From: JBBQXK01 sp038251625
Lineage (GTDB): Bacteria; Pseudomonadota; Alphaproteobacteria; Rhodobacterales; Rhodobacteraceae
Direction: 5' to 3'
Length of the DNA: 35,659 nt
Assembly: GCA_038251625.1 (NCBI GenBank)
Contig: JBBSBE010000026.1
Span: 1-35,659 of the forward strand
Each line of letters opens with the position of its first letter. Position 1 is the first letter of the stretch. Positions 25,209-33,400 of the stretch are shown piece after piece. The translations under genes and the position numbers were made by a program. The notes beneath the pieces are model-generated. The model worked only from the letters and a program-made list of their open reading frames with translations, did no database searches and was not told the DNA's origin.

Positions 25209-25292
25209 TGGTGCCCAGAAGAGGACTCGAACCTCCACGCCTTGCGGCACTGGTACCTGAAACCAGCGCGTCTACCATTCCGCCATCTGGGC
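25209..25292 (-). tRNA. tRNA-Leu(CAG), CCA encoded
   Basis: The reverse strand reads GCCCAGATGGCGGAATGGTA at the start and closes TCTGGGC-A-CCA, giving a perfect 7-bp acceptor stem. The anticodon stem CTGGT/ACCAG holds the loop TTCAGGT, so the anticodon is CAG (25259-25257) and reads CUG. The long variable arm GCC-GCAA-GGC and GGTTCGAGTCC T-loop are typical of a class II leucine tRNA. A sigma-70-like promoter lies just upstream, and rnd follows 28 bp downstream. Confidence 0.97.
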
Positions 25293-25308
25293 TGATGTCG
25301 TGCCGGGC

Positions 25309-25337
25309 TGTCTAAGGGGGGGCTCTGGCGCTGTCAA
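25309..25337 (-). promoter_or_regulatory. Candidate sigma-70 promoter for tRNA-Leu
   Basis: On the minus strand TTGACA (25337-25332, perfect) and TAGACA (25314-25309) are 17 bp apart, ending 16 bp before the mature tRNA 5' end. As nothing resembling a terminator separates tRNA and rnd, it probably also drives rnd. Confidence 0.55.
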
Positions 25338-25445
25338 CGGCCCCCGAGGGGGGGTGCGGCGGAAAATTCGCGGGGCGGTTCGCGCTTGTTCCGCGACCCG
25401 GGCGAGGGTATCCACGGGCAACGGCAAGCGACGGAGGCAATGCGG

Positions 25446-26432
25446 ATGGGCAAACTCGTCACGATCTACGGCGGATCGGGCTTTGTGGGCCGCTACATTG
25501 CGCAGCGGATGGCGCGCGCAGGCTGGCGGGTCCGGGTGGCGGTGCGTCGCCCGAACGAGGCGCTTTATGTGAAACCCTATGGCACCGTCGGGCAGGTGGA
25601 GCCTGTGTTTTGCAACATCCGCGACGATGCCAGCGTGCGCGCGGTGATGCATGGCGCGGATGCTGTGGTCAATTGCGTGGGCATTCTGAATGCCGTTGGC
25701 AAGCAGACCTTCAGCGCGGTGCAGGCCGAAGGGGCCGCGCGGATCGCCCGGATCGCGGCGGAACTGGGCGTGGGCCATCTGGTGCAGCTGAGCGCGATCG
25801 GCGCCGATGCAGCCTCGTCCAGCGCTTATGCCCGGACCAAGGCTGCGGGTGAGGCGGCGGTTCAGGCGGCGTTCCCGGGTGCCGTGATCCTGCGCCCCTC
25901 GGTGATCTTCGGGCCGGAGGACGGGTTTTTCAACCGCTTCGCCGCGATGTCCCGAATCGGGCCCTTTCTGCCCGTTGTGGGTGCGGGCACACGGTTTCAG
26001 CCGGTCTATGTGGATGATGTGGCGCAGGCGGCGGTGCTGGGTGTAACGGGTGCGGCGGCGCCCGGGGTCTATGAGCTTGGCGGTCCTGAGGTGGCCACGT
26101 TCCGCGACCTCATGCAGATGATGCTGCGCATGATCCGCCGCCGCCGCCTGATCCTGAACATCCCTTTCTTCGCCGCCCGGCTGATGGCCTTCGGTTTTGA
26201 CGCCTTGCAGACGGTGACGCTGGGCCTGATCGAAAACGGGATGGTCACGCGCGATCAGGTTCGCAACCTCGCGCGCGACAACGTGGTGTCGGATGGCGCG
26301 AAGACCCTGCAGACGTTGGGGATTCAGCCCACGGCGATGGAAGCCGTGCTGCCTGAGTACCTGTGGCGGTATCGCCCCTCGGGACAATACGAGGCGATCA
26401 AGGAATCCGCGCGCAACCTGCCCAAAGCCTGA
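25446..26432 (+). CDS. NDUFA9-like complex I-associated NAD(P)-binding protein
   Basis: An atypical short-chain dehydrogenase/reductase related to the NDUFA9 accessory subunit of complex I, common in Alphaproteobacteria. The 328-aa protein starts MGKLVTIYGGSGFVGRYIAQ with the dinucleotide motif GGSGFVG at 9-15. It continues VNCVGILNAVGKQTF, LVQLSAIGADAASSSAYARTK with an S...YxxxK-like set, and VILRPSVIFGPEDGFFNRFA, a strong family hallmark. The ATG at 25446 is chosen since GGAGG is 8 bases upstream; ATG 25440 would be too close. It is 15 bp ahead of uppP on the same strand. Confidence 0.88.
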   Translation: MGKLVTIYGGSGFVGRYIAQRMARAGWRVRVAVRRPNEALYVKPYGTVGQVEPVFCNIRDDASVRAVMHGADAVVNCVGILNAVGKQTFSAVQAEGAARIARIAAELGVGHLVQLSAIGADAASSSAYARTKAAGEAAVQAAFPGAVILRPSVIFGPEDGFFNRFAAMSRIGPFLPVVGAGTRFQPVYVDDVAQAAVLGVTGAAAPGVYELGGPEVATFRDLMQMMLRMIRRRRLILNIPFFAARLMAFGFDALQTVTLGLIENGMVTRDQVRNLARDNVVSDGAKTLQTLGIQPTAMEAVLPEYLWRYRPSGQYEAIKESARNLPKA

Positions 26433-26447
26433 AAAGGAGCGCGCCTT

Positions 26448-27251
26448 ATGGCCGATACGCTGATCGAGGCCGCCTTTCTGGGGGTGGTCGAGGGGCTGAC
26501 CGAGTTCATCCCCGTGTCCTCGACCGGGCATCTGCTGCTGACCGGGCATTTCATCGGATTTGTCAGCGAAGGCCGGGTGTTCGAGGTGGTGATCCAGCTT
26601 GGCGCGGTTCTGGCGGTGATGGCCGTCTATGCGGCCAGGCTGTGGGATGTGGCCCGCCATATCCGCACCGACCCCGGTGCGCAGTGGTTTGTGGCGACGG
26701 TGCTGATCGCCTTTTTCCCGGCGGCGGTGGCGGGGGTGCTGGCGCATGATTTCATCAAGCGCGTGCTGTTCGAGTCGCCGTCGCTGATCGCGGTGATGCT
26801 GATTTTCGGCGGTGTGGTCCTGTTGCTGGTGGACCGGCTGGCGCCCGCGCCGGTGCATGACAACGCGATGAAGCTGCCACTGAAAAAATCACTGATCATC
26901 GGCCTTTTTCAATGCCTTGCGCTGGTGCCCGGAGTTTCGCGTTCGGGTGCCACCATCGTGGGCGCGCTGATGCTGGGCGTGTCGAAGCGGGCGGCGGCGG
27001 AGTTTTCGTTCTTTCTGTCGATGCCGACGATGGCCGGGGCTTTCGCCTATGACCTGTGGAAAAGCAGGCACATGCTGGATTCTGGCGCCGCATCGGAAAT
27101 CGCGGTGGGCTTCGTGGCGGCGTTCGTCAGCGCCATTCTGGTGGTGCGGTGGCTCTTGGGGTTCGTCAGTCGCAACGGCTATGCCGTATTCGGCTGGTGG
27201 CGAATCGTGGTGGGGAGTATCGTTCTTTTGGCGCTGTGGATGGGGTACTGA
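26448..27251 (+). CDS. uppP: Undecaprenyl-diphosphatase UppP (BacA)
   Basis: An integral inner-membrane enzyme that dephosphorylates undecaprenyl diphosphate so that the lipid carrier can be reused for peptidoglycan and surface glycans. The two hallmark regions are EGLTEFIPVSSTGHL (residues 15-29) and LVPGVSRSGATI, plus seven to eight hydrophobic segments along 267 aa, the usual length. AAAAGGAG before the ATG supports the start. It is the second gene after the NDUFA9-like dehydrogenase, 15 bp apart. A distinctly AT-richer 163-bp gap follows before gltD. Confidence 0.96.
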   Translation: MADTLIEAAFLGVVEGLTEFIPVSSTGHLLLTGHFIGFVSEGRVFEVVIQLGAVLAVMAVYAARLWDVARHIRTDPGAQWFVATVLIAFFPAAVAGVLAHDFIKRVLFESPSLIAVMLIFGGVVLLLVDRLAPAPVHDNAMKLPLKKSLIIGLFQCLALVPGVSRSGATIVGALMLGVSKRAAAEFSFFLSMPTMAGAFAYDLWKSRHMLDSGAASEIAVGFVAAFVSAILVVRWLLGFVSRNGYAVFGWWRIVVGSIVLLALWMGY

Positions 27252-27333
27252 AGTATTAGGACAACATAACTGACCTTATATTGACGTCTTTTCCCTTTCT
27301 GCGTCGAGATTTCGATCTTTTTCCGCAATATAG

Positions 27334-27348
27334 GTCAGCATTGCTGAC
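27334..27348. promoter_or_regulatory. GTCAGCA-T-TGCTGAC palindrome upstream of gltD
   Basis: Perfect 7-bp arms with one spacer base lie 66 bp before gltD in an AT-rich gap, followed by TTTTATT. A third CTGAC box sits at 27270-27274 and, with the sequence beside it, forms an imperfect inverted pair CTGACCTTATAT / ATATAGGTCAG. It may be an operator for the glutamate synthase genes or an intrinsic terminator of uppP (stem GTCAGC-ATT-GCTGAC plus T-run). Confidence 0.45.
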
Positions 27349-27414
27349 TTTTATTCCCCAAAAGCCCAGAGTATCAGTTCCTTCCCGGATATCCCTGCAC
27401 CGAAAGGCGCCCGC

Positions 27415-28851
27415 ATGACCAACCAGAAAATGCTGCGCTTCGTGACCTTGCCGCGCGAGATGCCGGAAAAGCGCCCGCCGAACTTGCGCGCCCAGGATTT
27501 CCACGAGATTTACCGCGAGTACGCGCAGGAGAAGGCCGCCGATCAGGCCGGGCGGTGCAGCCAGTGTGGCGTGCCCTATTGCCAGTCGCATTGCCCGCTG
27601 CACAACAACATCCCCGACTGGCTGAAGCTGACAGCCGAGGGGCGGCTGCAAGAGGCCTATGAACTGAGCCAGGCCACCAACACCTTCCCGGAAATCTGTG
27701 GCCGCATCTGCCCGCAGGATCGGCTGTGCGAAGGCAATTGCGTGATCGAACAGTCGGGCCACGGGACGGTGACCATCGGGTCGGTCGAGAAATACATCAC
27801 CGATACCGCGTGGGAGGAAGGCTGGGTCAAGCCGATCCGCCCCTATGCCGAACGGCCCGAAAGCGTGGGCATCATCGGTGCAGGTCCGGGCGGGCTTGCC
27901 GCCGCGGACGTGCTGCGCCGGGCTGGGGTGCAGGTGACCGTCTACGACCGTTACGACCGCGCGGGCGGGTTGATGACCTACGGCATCCCCGGTTTCAAGC
28001 TGGAAAAACCCGTTGTGATGCAGCGGGTTGACCAGTTGGAGGATGGCGGTGTGCAATTCGTGCAGAACTGCACGGTGGGCGAGGATCTGTCGTTCGACGC
28101 GATCCGGGGCAAGCATGATGCGGTGGTGATCGCCACCGGCGTCTACAAGGCGCGCGATCTGGCGGCACCGGGGCGTGGCGCGCGGGGGATCGTGCCGGCG
28201 CTCGATTTCCTGACCGCATCGAACCGCAAGGGCTTTGGCGACGAGGTGCCCGCCTTCGACGATGGCACGCTCAACGCATCGGGCAAGCGGGTGGTGGTGA
28301 TCGGCGGCGGCGATACGGCGATGGATTGCGTGCGCACTGCCGTGCGGCAGGGTGCGCTGTCGGTGAAGTGCCTTTACCGCCGCGACCGCGCCAACATGCC
28401 GGGATCGCAGCGCGAAACGGCGAATGCGGAAGAGGAAGGCGTTGAATTCGTGTGGCTTTCCGCGCCCAAGGGATTTACGGGCGGCGAGACGGTAGAGGGT
28501 GTGATGGTGCAGCGGATGCGCCTTGGCGCCCCCGATGCCACCGGACGGCAGGCGCCCGAGATCATCGAAGGCGCGGATTATGTGGAACCCGCCGACCTTG
28601 CCATTATGGCGCTGGGTTTCGAGCCTGAGGACCTGCCCACGCTTTGGGGCCAGCCAGAGCTGCGCGTCACTCGCTGGGGCACCATCCGCGCCGATTTCCA
28701 GACCCATGCCACCAGCCTGCCCGGCGTCTATGCGGTGGGCGACATCGTGCGCGGCGCCTCGCTCGTGGTCTGGGCGATCCGGGACGGGCGCGAAGCGGCC
28801 GATGCTATTCTGGCCTATCTTGCGCAGCCTGCCGCCGTGGCGGCAGAGTGA
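27415..28851 (+). CDS. gltD: Glutamate synthase (NADPH) small subunit
   Basis: Transfers electrons from NADPH through FAD and Fe-S clusters to GltB for glutamate formation. The 478-aa protein has N-terminal cysteines in CSQCGVPYCQSHCP (C48, C51, C56, C60) and EICGRICPQDRLCEGNC (C95, C99, C105, C109). The FAD-binding GIIGAGPGGLAAADVL, the NADPH-binding VVVIGGGDTAMDCVRTA and the final YAVGDIVRGASLVVWAIRDGR follow. The ATG at 27415 has AAAGG about 8 bases upstream. It lies upstream of gltB but is separated from it by three small genes, so it may belong to one long transcript or have its own promoter in the 27252-27414 gap. Confidence 0.96.
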   Translation: MTNQKMLRFVTLPREMPEKRPPNLRAQDFHEIYREYAQEKAADQAGRCSQCGVPYCQSHCPLHNNIPDWLKLTAEGRLQEAYELSQATNTFPEICGRICPQDRLCEGNCVIEQSGHGTVTIGSVEKYITDTAWEEGWVKPIRPYAERPESVGIIGAGPGGLAAADVLRRAGVQVTVYDRYDRAGGLMTYGIPGFKLEKPVVMQRVDQLEDGGVQFVQNCTVGEDLSFDAIRGKHDAVVIATGVYKARDLAAPGRGARGIVPALDFLTASNRKGFGDEVPAFDDGTLNASGKRVVVIGGGDTAMDCVRTAVRQGALSVKCLYRRDRANMPGSQRETANAEEEGVEFVWLSAPKGFTGGETVEGVMVQRMRLGAPDATGRQAPEIIEGADYVEPADLAIMALGFEPEDLPTLWGQPELRVTRWGTIRADFQTHATSLPGVYAVGDIVRGASLVVWAIRDGREAADAILAYLAQPAAVAAE

Positions 28852-28891
28852 ATCATGCGTCTGGCACCCGTCCCGCCGCTGTACCGCGCGC

Positions 28892-28910
28892 GTCGGTTTT
28901 CTGTACCGAC
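28892..28910 (+). other. Hairpin in the gltD to hypothetical-gene gap
   Basis: GTCGGT (28892-28897) pairs with ACCGAC (28905-28910) over TTTCTGT. Flanking GCGCGC (28886-28891) and GCGCGT (28917-28922) could add an outer stem with a bulge. No T-run follows, so its role (partial terminator or mRNA stability) is open. Confidence 0.4.
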
Positions 28911-28973
28911 AGCAACGCGCGTTGCACCGGGTGATACGACAGCCAACCTGACCATTTTGAAAAGGCCCGCGCG

Positions 28974-29690
28974 ATGAGAGTCTGGCTTCTGCTGACCGCC
29001 TTCCTGGCCCTGCCGCTTCCCGCGGCGGCGGGCAATTTCAACCCGCCGGTGGGCTGCACGTCATGGATGACGGTGCAATCGCGGGCGTGCCGCGTGTCGC
29101 AATATTACAAATGCACCGCCGATGCGCCGGGCGATCAGTGGCGGGCGGATTTCGATCAGGAAGGCATCTTCTTTGTCAGCCGGATCGACAGCGAAACGCA
29201 GTGGGTGGAAAGCTACGATCTGTTCCCCACGGTGCGGCAGACGCTGGACGCCAACCCCGAAGACCCCGCCTCGTTCAGCGATCTGTTGTCGACCGGCACC
29301 GATACCTTTGCGTTTGGCCTGAGCAAGGATTCGGGCGAGCAGAGCCGTGTCAGCGGGTTTGACCGGTTGACCGGGCGCAGCGTGACCATCGACGGCATCG
29401 TCTTGCAGGAGACCGAGTTCGAGTTCCGCGAGACGGATACCGAAGGCACCCTTCTGCGCCAGTCGAAGGGCCATGAATACATCCACCCCGAATGGCGCAA
29501 CTTCTTTTCCGGCCCCTCGGAATGGGATGGCGGCGACGGCTATGTGCCGATCGACGGCAGCCCGGTCGAGTTCATCTTTCCCGGTGAGCCCGGCTTTGCC
29601 TCGACTGAACCCCTGTTCGAATGCGACGATGTGCTGAGCCGCGCCACGCCGGAAAGGCTGATGGAAAGGCTGTTCCATGCCGCTGATTAG
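28974..29690 (+). CDS. Secreted hypothetical protein with four cysteines
   Basis: Function not recognised. The 238-aa product has a clear signal peptide (MRVWLLLTAFLALPLPAAAG, cleavage near residue 19-20), so it is periplasmic or exported. The mature part has cysteines at 28, 39, 47 and near the C-terminus (FECDD), enough for two disulfides, and many acidic residues. A long middle region alternates strands (FDRLTGRSVTIDGIVLQETE, FEFRETDTEGTLLRQSKGHEYI). AAAAGG at about 28960 supports the start. It overlaps the next gene by 14 bp and heads a tight run ending with gltB. Confidence 0.83.
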   Translation: MRVWLLLTAFLALPLPAAAGNFNPPVGCTSWMTVQSRACRVSQYYKCTADAPGDQWRADFDQEGIFFVSRIDSETQWVESYDLFPTVRQTLDANPEDPASFSDLLSTGTDTFAFGLSKDSGEQSRVSGFDRLTGRSVTIDGIVLQETEFEFRETDTEGTLLRQSKGHEYIHPEWRNFFSGPSEWDGGDGYVPIDGSPVEFIFPGEPGFASTEPLFECDDVLSRATPERLMERLFHAAD

Positions 29691-30075
29691 GCTTGAGGCC
29701 GGCGGGTTCTACCGGTTCGGCACGCCATCCGGCCCGCGCCCGGTGGATGTGTGGGTGGGCCGGATCGACGAACCGGCCGACTTCCAGCACAAGGTGGGGC
29801 AGCCCGTGGTGTCAATGGTCGTCACTTCGATGCGGCCGGGAATGCCGCTGATCGGGGTCGCGCCATTCTATCTTTCCGCACTCTATGAAGAGGGGACGGC
29901 GGCGATCCCGCCCTTCGATCTGAGGGGCGTCGACTTTGCCCGCAACTATGCCGAATGGCGGATGGCCTGGGAAGCGGGGGATGCCGCGATCTGGGACACG
30001 CCGCCATCGCAGGTGTATGCCGAAACCATCCGCAGCATGGCGGCAAGCACCGCCCAGATCCGGAGGCCGCAATGA
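29677..30075 (+). CDS. Hypothetical protein, 132 aa
   Basis: No family recognised. The protein is small and cytosolic-looking, starting MPLIRLEAGGFYRFGTPSGP, with hydrophobic strands VVSMVVTSMRPGMPLIGVAPF and a C-terminal helix containing NYAEWRMAWEAGDAAIW. No signal or membrane helix is seen. It overlaps the upstream secreted-protein gene by 14 bp, and its TGA overlaps the ATG of the GFA gene in ATGA, so it is translationally linked on both sides. Codon use matches the neighbours. Confidence 0.78.
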   Translation: MPLIRLEAGGFYRFGTPSGPRPVDVWVGRIDEPADFQHKVGQPVVSMVVTSMRPGMPLIGVAPFYLSALYEEGTAAIPPFDLRGVDFARNYAEWRMAWEAGDAAIWDTPPSQVYAETIRSMAASTAQIRRPQ

Positions 30076-30491
30076 TCGGTCATTGTCTCTGCGGGGCCTG
30101 CACGGTGACTGTGCGCCATCATGGCGGGTTCACCGGGGCCTGCCATTGCCGGATGTGCCAGCGGTGGAGCGGGGCGATCTATGTGTCGCTGCCCGCCGAG
30201 GTTGCGGACGTCGAGGTGACCGGGCCGGTGGTGCGCTACCAGTCATCCGACTTCGCGGAACGCGCGTTCTGTGGCACCTGCGGATCGCATCTGTGGTTCC
30301 GCGATACGGCGGAAGGGGCCGCCTACGGGCTGATGCCGGGGCTGTTTGACGAGGCGCGCGGTATTCCGTTGAAAAGCGAGATTTATGTGGACCGTGCCTT
30401 GCCGGGCCTTGCGCTGGCGGGCGATCACCGCCGCGCGACGCGGGCCGAATATGAAGCCAAGAACCTCCACCGGGAAGGAGACCTGCCATGA
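30072..30491 (+). CDS. GFA-family (CENP-V fold) zinc protein
   Basis: A small zinc-binding protein of the family named after glutathione-dependent formaldehyde-activating enzyme; most members have no proven activity. The 139-aa protein carries the metal cysteines in HCLCGACTV (C5, C7, C10), GACHCRMCQRWSG (C24, C26, C29) and FCGTCGSHLW (C67, C70), all present. Its start overlaps the upstream stop (ATGA), and its own TGA overlaps the gltB ATG (ATGA). This coupling to gltB suggests co-expression but does not prove a shared pathway. A GSH-linked activity is possible, not shown. Confidence 0.9.
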   Translation: MIGHCLCGACTVTVRHHGGFTGACHCRMCQRWSGAIYVSLPAEVADVEVTGPVVRYQSSDFAERAFCGTCGSHLWFRDTAEGAAYGLMPGLFDEARGIPLKSEIYVDRALPGLALAGDHRRATRAEYEAKNLHREGDLP

Positions 30492-33400
30492 CGCAAGCAA
30501 CCTATGATGCCGCCTGGGCGCGCGCCGAGGAAGAAAAACGCGCCTGGCTGGACGCGAACGGGCTGTACCGGGCCGAGGACGAGCATTCGTCCTGCGGCGT
30601 GGGGCTGGTGGTGGCGGTGAACGGCAAGCCCTCGCGCAAGGTGGTGGAGAACGGGATCGCGGCCTTGAAGGCCGTGTGGCACCGGGGGGCCGTTGATGCC
30701 GATGGCAAGACGGGCGACGGCGCGGGCATCCATGTGCAGATCCCCGTGCGGTTCTTCTATGATCAGGTGCGCCGCACCGGGCACGAGCCCGACATGGGCA
30801 AGCTGATCGCGGTGGGGCAGGTTTTCCTGCCGCGTACGGATTTCGGTGCGCAGGAGCGGTGCCGCACCATCGTCGAGGCCGAAGTGCTGCGGATGGGGCA
30901 TTACATCTATGGCTGGCGGCATGTGCCGGTGAACGTGTCGGTACTTGGCGACAAGGCCAATGCCACGCGGCCCGAGATCGAGCAGATCCTGATCCGCTGC
31001 GAAAAGGATCTGGATGAGGAGGCGTTCGAGCGCGAGCTGTACATCATCCGCCGCCGGATCGAGAAGGCGGCGGCATCGGCGCAGATTCAGGGGTTGTACC
31101 TTTGCAGCCTGTCGTGCCGGTCGGTGATCTACAAGGGGATGATGCTGGCCGAGCAGGTGGCCGTGTTCTACCCCGACCTGATGGACGAGCGGTTCGAGAG
31201 CGCGTTTGCGATCTACCACCAGCGCTATTCCACCAACACCTTCCCGCAGTGGTGGCTGGCGCAGCCCTTCCGCATGCTGGCGCACAATGGCGAGATCAAC
31301 ACGCTGAAAGGCAACGTGAACTGGATGCGCAGCCATGAAATCCGCATGGCATCGAACAACTTTGGCGAGGCGGCGGAGGATATCAAGCCGATCATCCCGT
31401 CGGGCACCAGCGACAGCGGTGCCTTGGATGCGGTGTTCGAGGTGCTGGTGCGGTCGGGGCGTTCGGCGCCGATGGCAAAGACGATGATGGTGCCCGAGGC
31501 GTGGTCGAAATCGACCATCGAGCTGCCAAAGCCCTGGCAGGACATGTACGCCTATTGCAACGCGGTGATGGAGCCATGGGACGGGCCTGCCGCGCTGGCG
31601 ATGACGGATGGCCGCTGGGTGTGCGGCGGTCTGGACCGCAATGGCCTTCGCCCCATGCGCTATGTCGTGACCGGGGATGGCCTGCTGATCGCGGGGTCCG
31701 AGGCCGGGATGGTGCCGGTGGATGAAACCACGGTGCGCGAAAAGGGCGCGCTGGGGCCGGGGCAGATGATCGCGGTGGACATGCAGAAGGGCAAGCTTTT
31801 CCACGATGCCGAATTGAAGGACAAGCTGGCCGGAAGCCAGCCTTATGGCGACTGGATCGAGAAGGTCACCGACCTCAACGCCCTGCTTTACGACGTGCCG
31901 GAACGCGCAATATTCAGCGGTGCCGAGTTGCGCAAGCGGCAGGTTGCGGCGGGCTACACCATCGAGGAGCTGGAGCAGGTGCTGGCCCCGATGGCCGAGG
32001 ACGGGAAAGAGATGATCGCCTCGATGGGCGACGACACGCCCGCCGCCGTGCTGTCATCGGTCTATCGCCCGCTGTCGCATTTCTTCCGGCAGAACTTCAG
32101 CCAGGTCACGAACCCGCCCATCGACAGCTTGCGCGAAAGCCGGGTGATGAGCCTCAAGACCCGGTTCGGGAACCTCAAGAACGTGCTGGATGAAAACTCC
32201 AGCCAGACCGAGATTCTGGTGCTGGAAAGCCCGTTCATCGCCAATGCCGAATTCGAGGTGATGGTGCAGCAGTTCGGCGCCTCGGTGGCGCATATCGACT
32301 GCACCTTCCCCGTCAGCGACAGCCTTGATGATCTGCGGCAGGGGCTGGAGCGGATCCGGGCGGAAGCTGAGGATGCGGTGCGGTCGGGGGCCGGGCATCT
32401 GGTGCTGACGGATGAGCATCAGGGGCCCTCGAGCGTGCCGATGCCGATGATCCTGGCCACCAGTGCCGTGCATTCATGGCTGACCCGCAAGGGGCTGCGG
32501 ACCTTCTGTTCGATCAACGTGCGGTCGGCGGAATGCATCGATCCGCATTACTTTGCGGTGCTGATCGGGTGCGGTGCGACGACCGTGAACGCCTACCTCG
32601 CACAGGATTCGATTGCCGACCGGCTGGAGCGGGGATTGATCGACGGCGGGCTGACGGATGCGATGCGGCGGTATCGCGATGCGATCAACGCGGGCTTGCT
32701 GAAGATCATGTCGAAGATGGGGATCTCGGTGATTTCCAGCTATCGCGGCGGGTTGAACTTCGAGGCCGTGGGCCTCAGCCGCGCGATGGTGGCAGAGTAT
32801 TTCCCCGGGATGCACAGCCGGATTTCCGGCATTGGTGTGAGCGGCATCGAGCAGAAGCTGGAAGAGGTGCACCGGCGCGGCTGGCTCGGGGGGCAGGACG
32901 TGCTGCCCATCGGCGGGTTCTACAAGGCGCGGCGGTCGGGTGAAAAGCACGCCTGGGAGGCGCAGACGATGCACATGCTGCAATCGGCCTGCGACCGGGC
33001 ATCCTACGACCTGTGGAAGCAGTATTCTGCCGCCATGCGGGCCAATCCGCCGATCCATCTGCGCGACCTTCTGGATATCAAGCCCCTGGGCAAGCCGGTG
33101 GCGATCGAGGAGGTGGAGAGCATCACCTCGATCCGCAAGCGGTTTGTGACGCCGGGGATGAGCCTTGGGGCGCTGAGCCCGGAGGCGCACAAGACGCTGA
33201 ACGTGGCGATGAACCGGATTGGCGCGAAGTCCGACAGTGGCGAAGGCGGCGAGGATCCGGCGCATTTCCTGCCCGAACCGAATGGGGACAACCCTTCGGC
33301 CAAGATCAAGCAGGTGGCATCCGGGCGCTTTGGCGTGACGGCGGAATACCTGAACGCCTGCGAAGAGTTGGAGATCAAGGTCGCGCAGGGCGCCAAGCCC

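Noticed and set aside
25209..25292. tRNA-Leu as an attachment site of an integrated element
   Set aside because: No integrase, no repeated tRNA 3' end and no composition change on either side.
25272..26858. 528-aa minus-strand open frame across the NDUFA9-like gene and uppP
   Set aside because: It runs through the tRNA-Leu 5' end and two real genes on the other strand and has a histidine/arginine-rich, motif-free translation.
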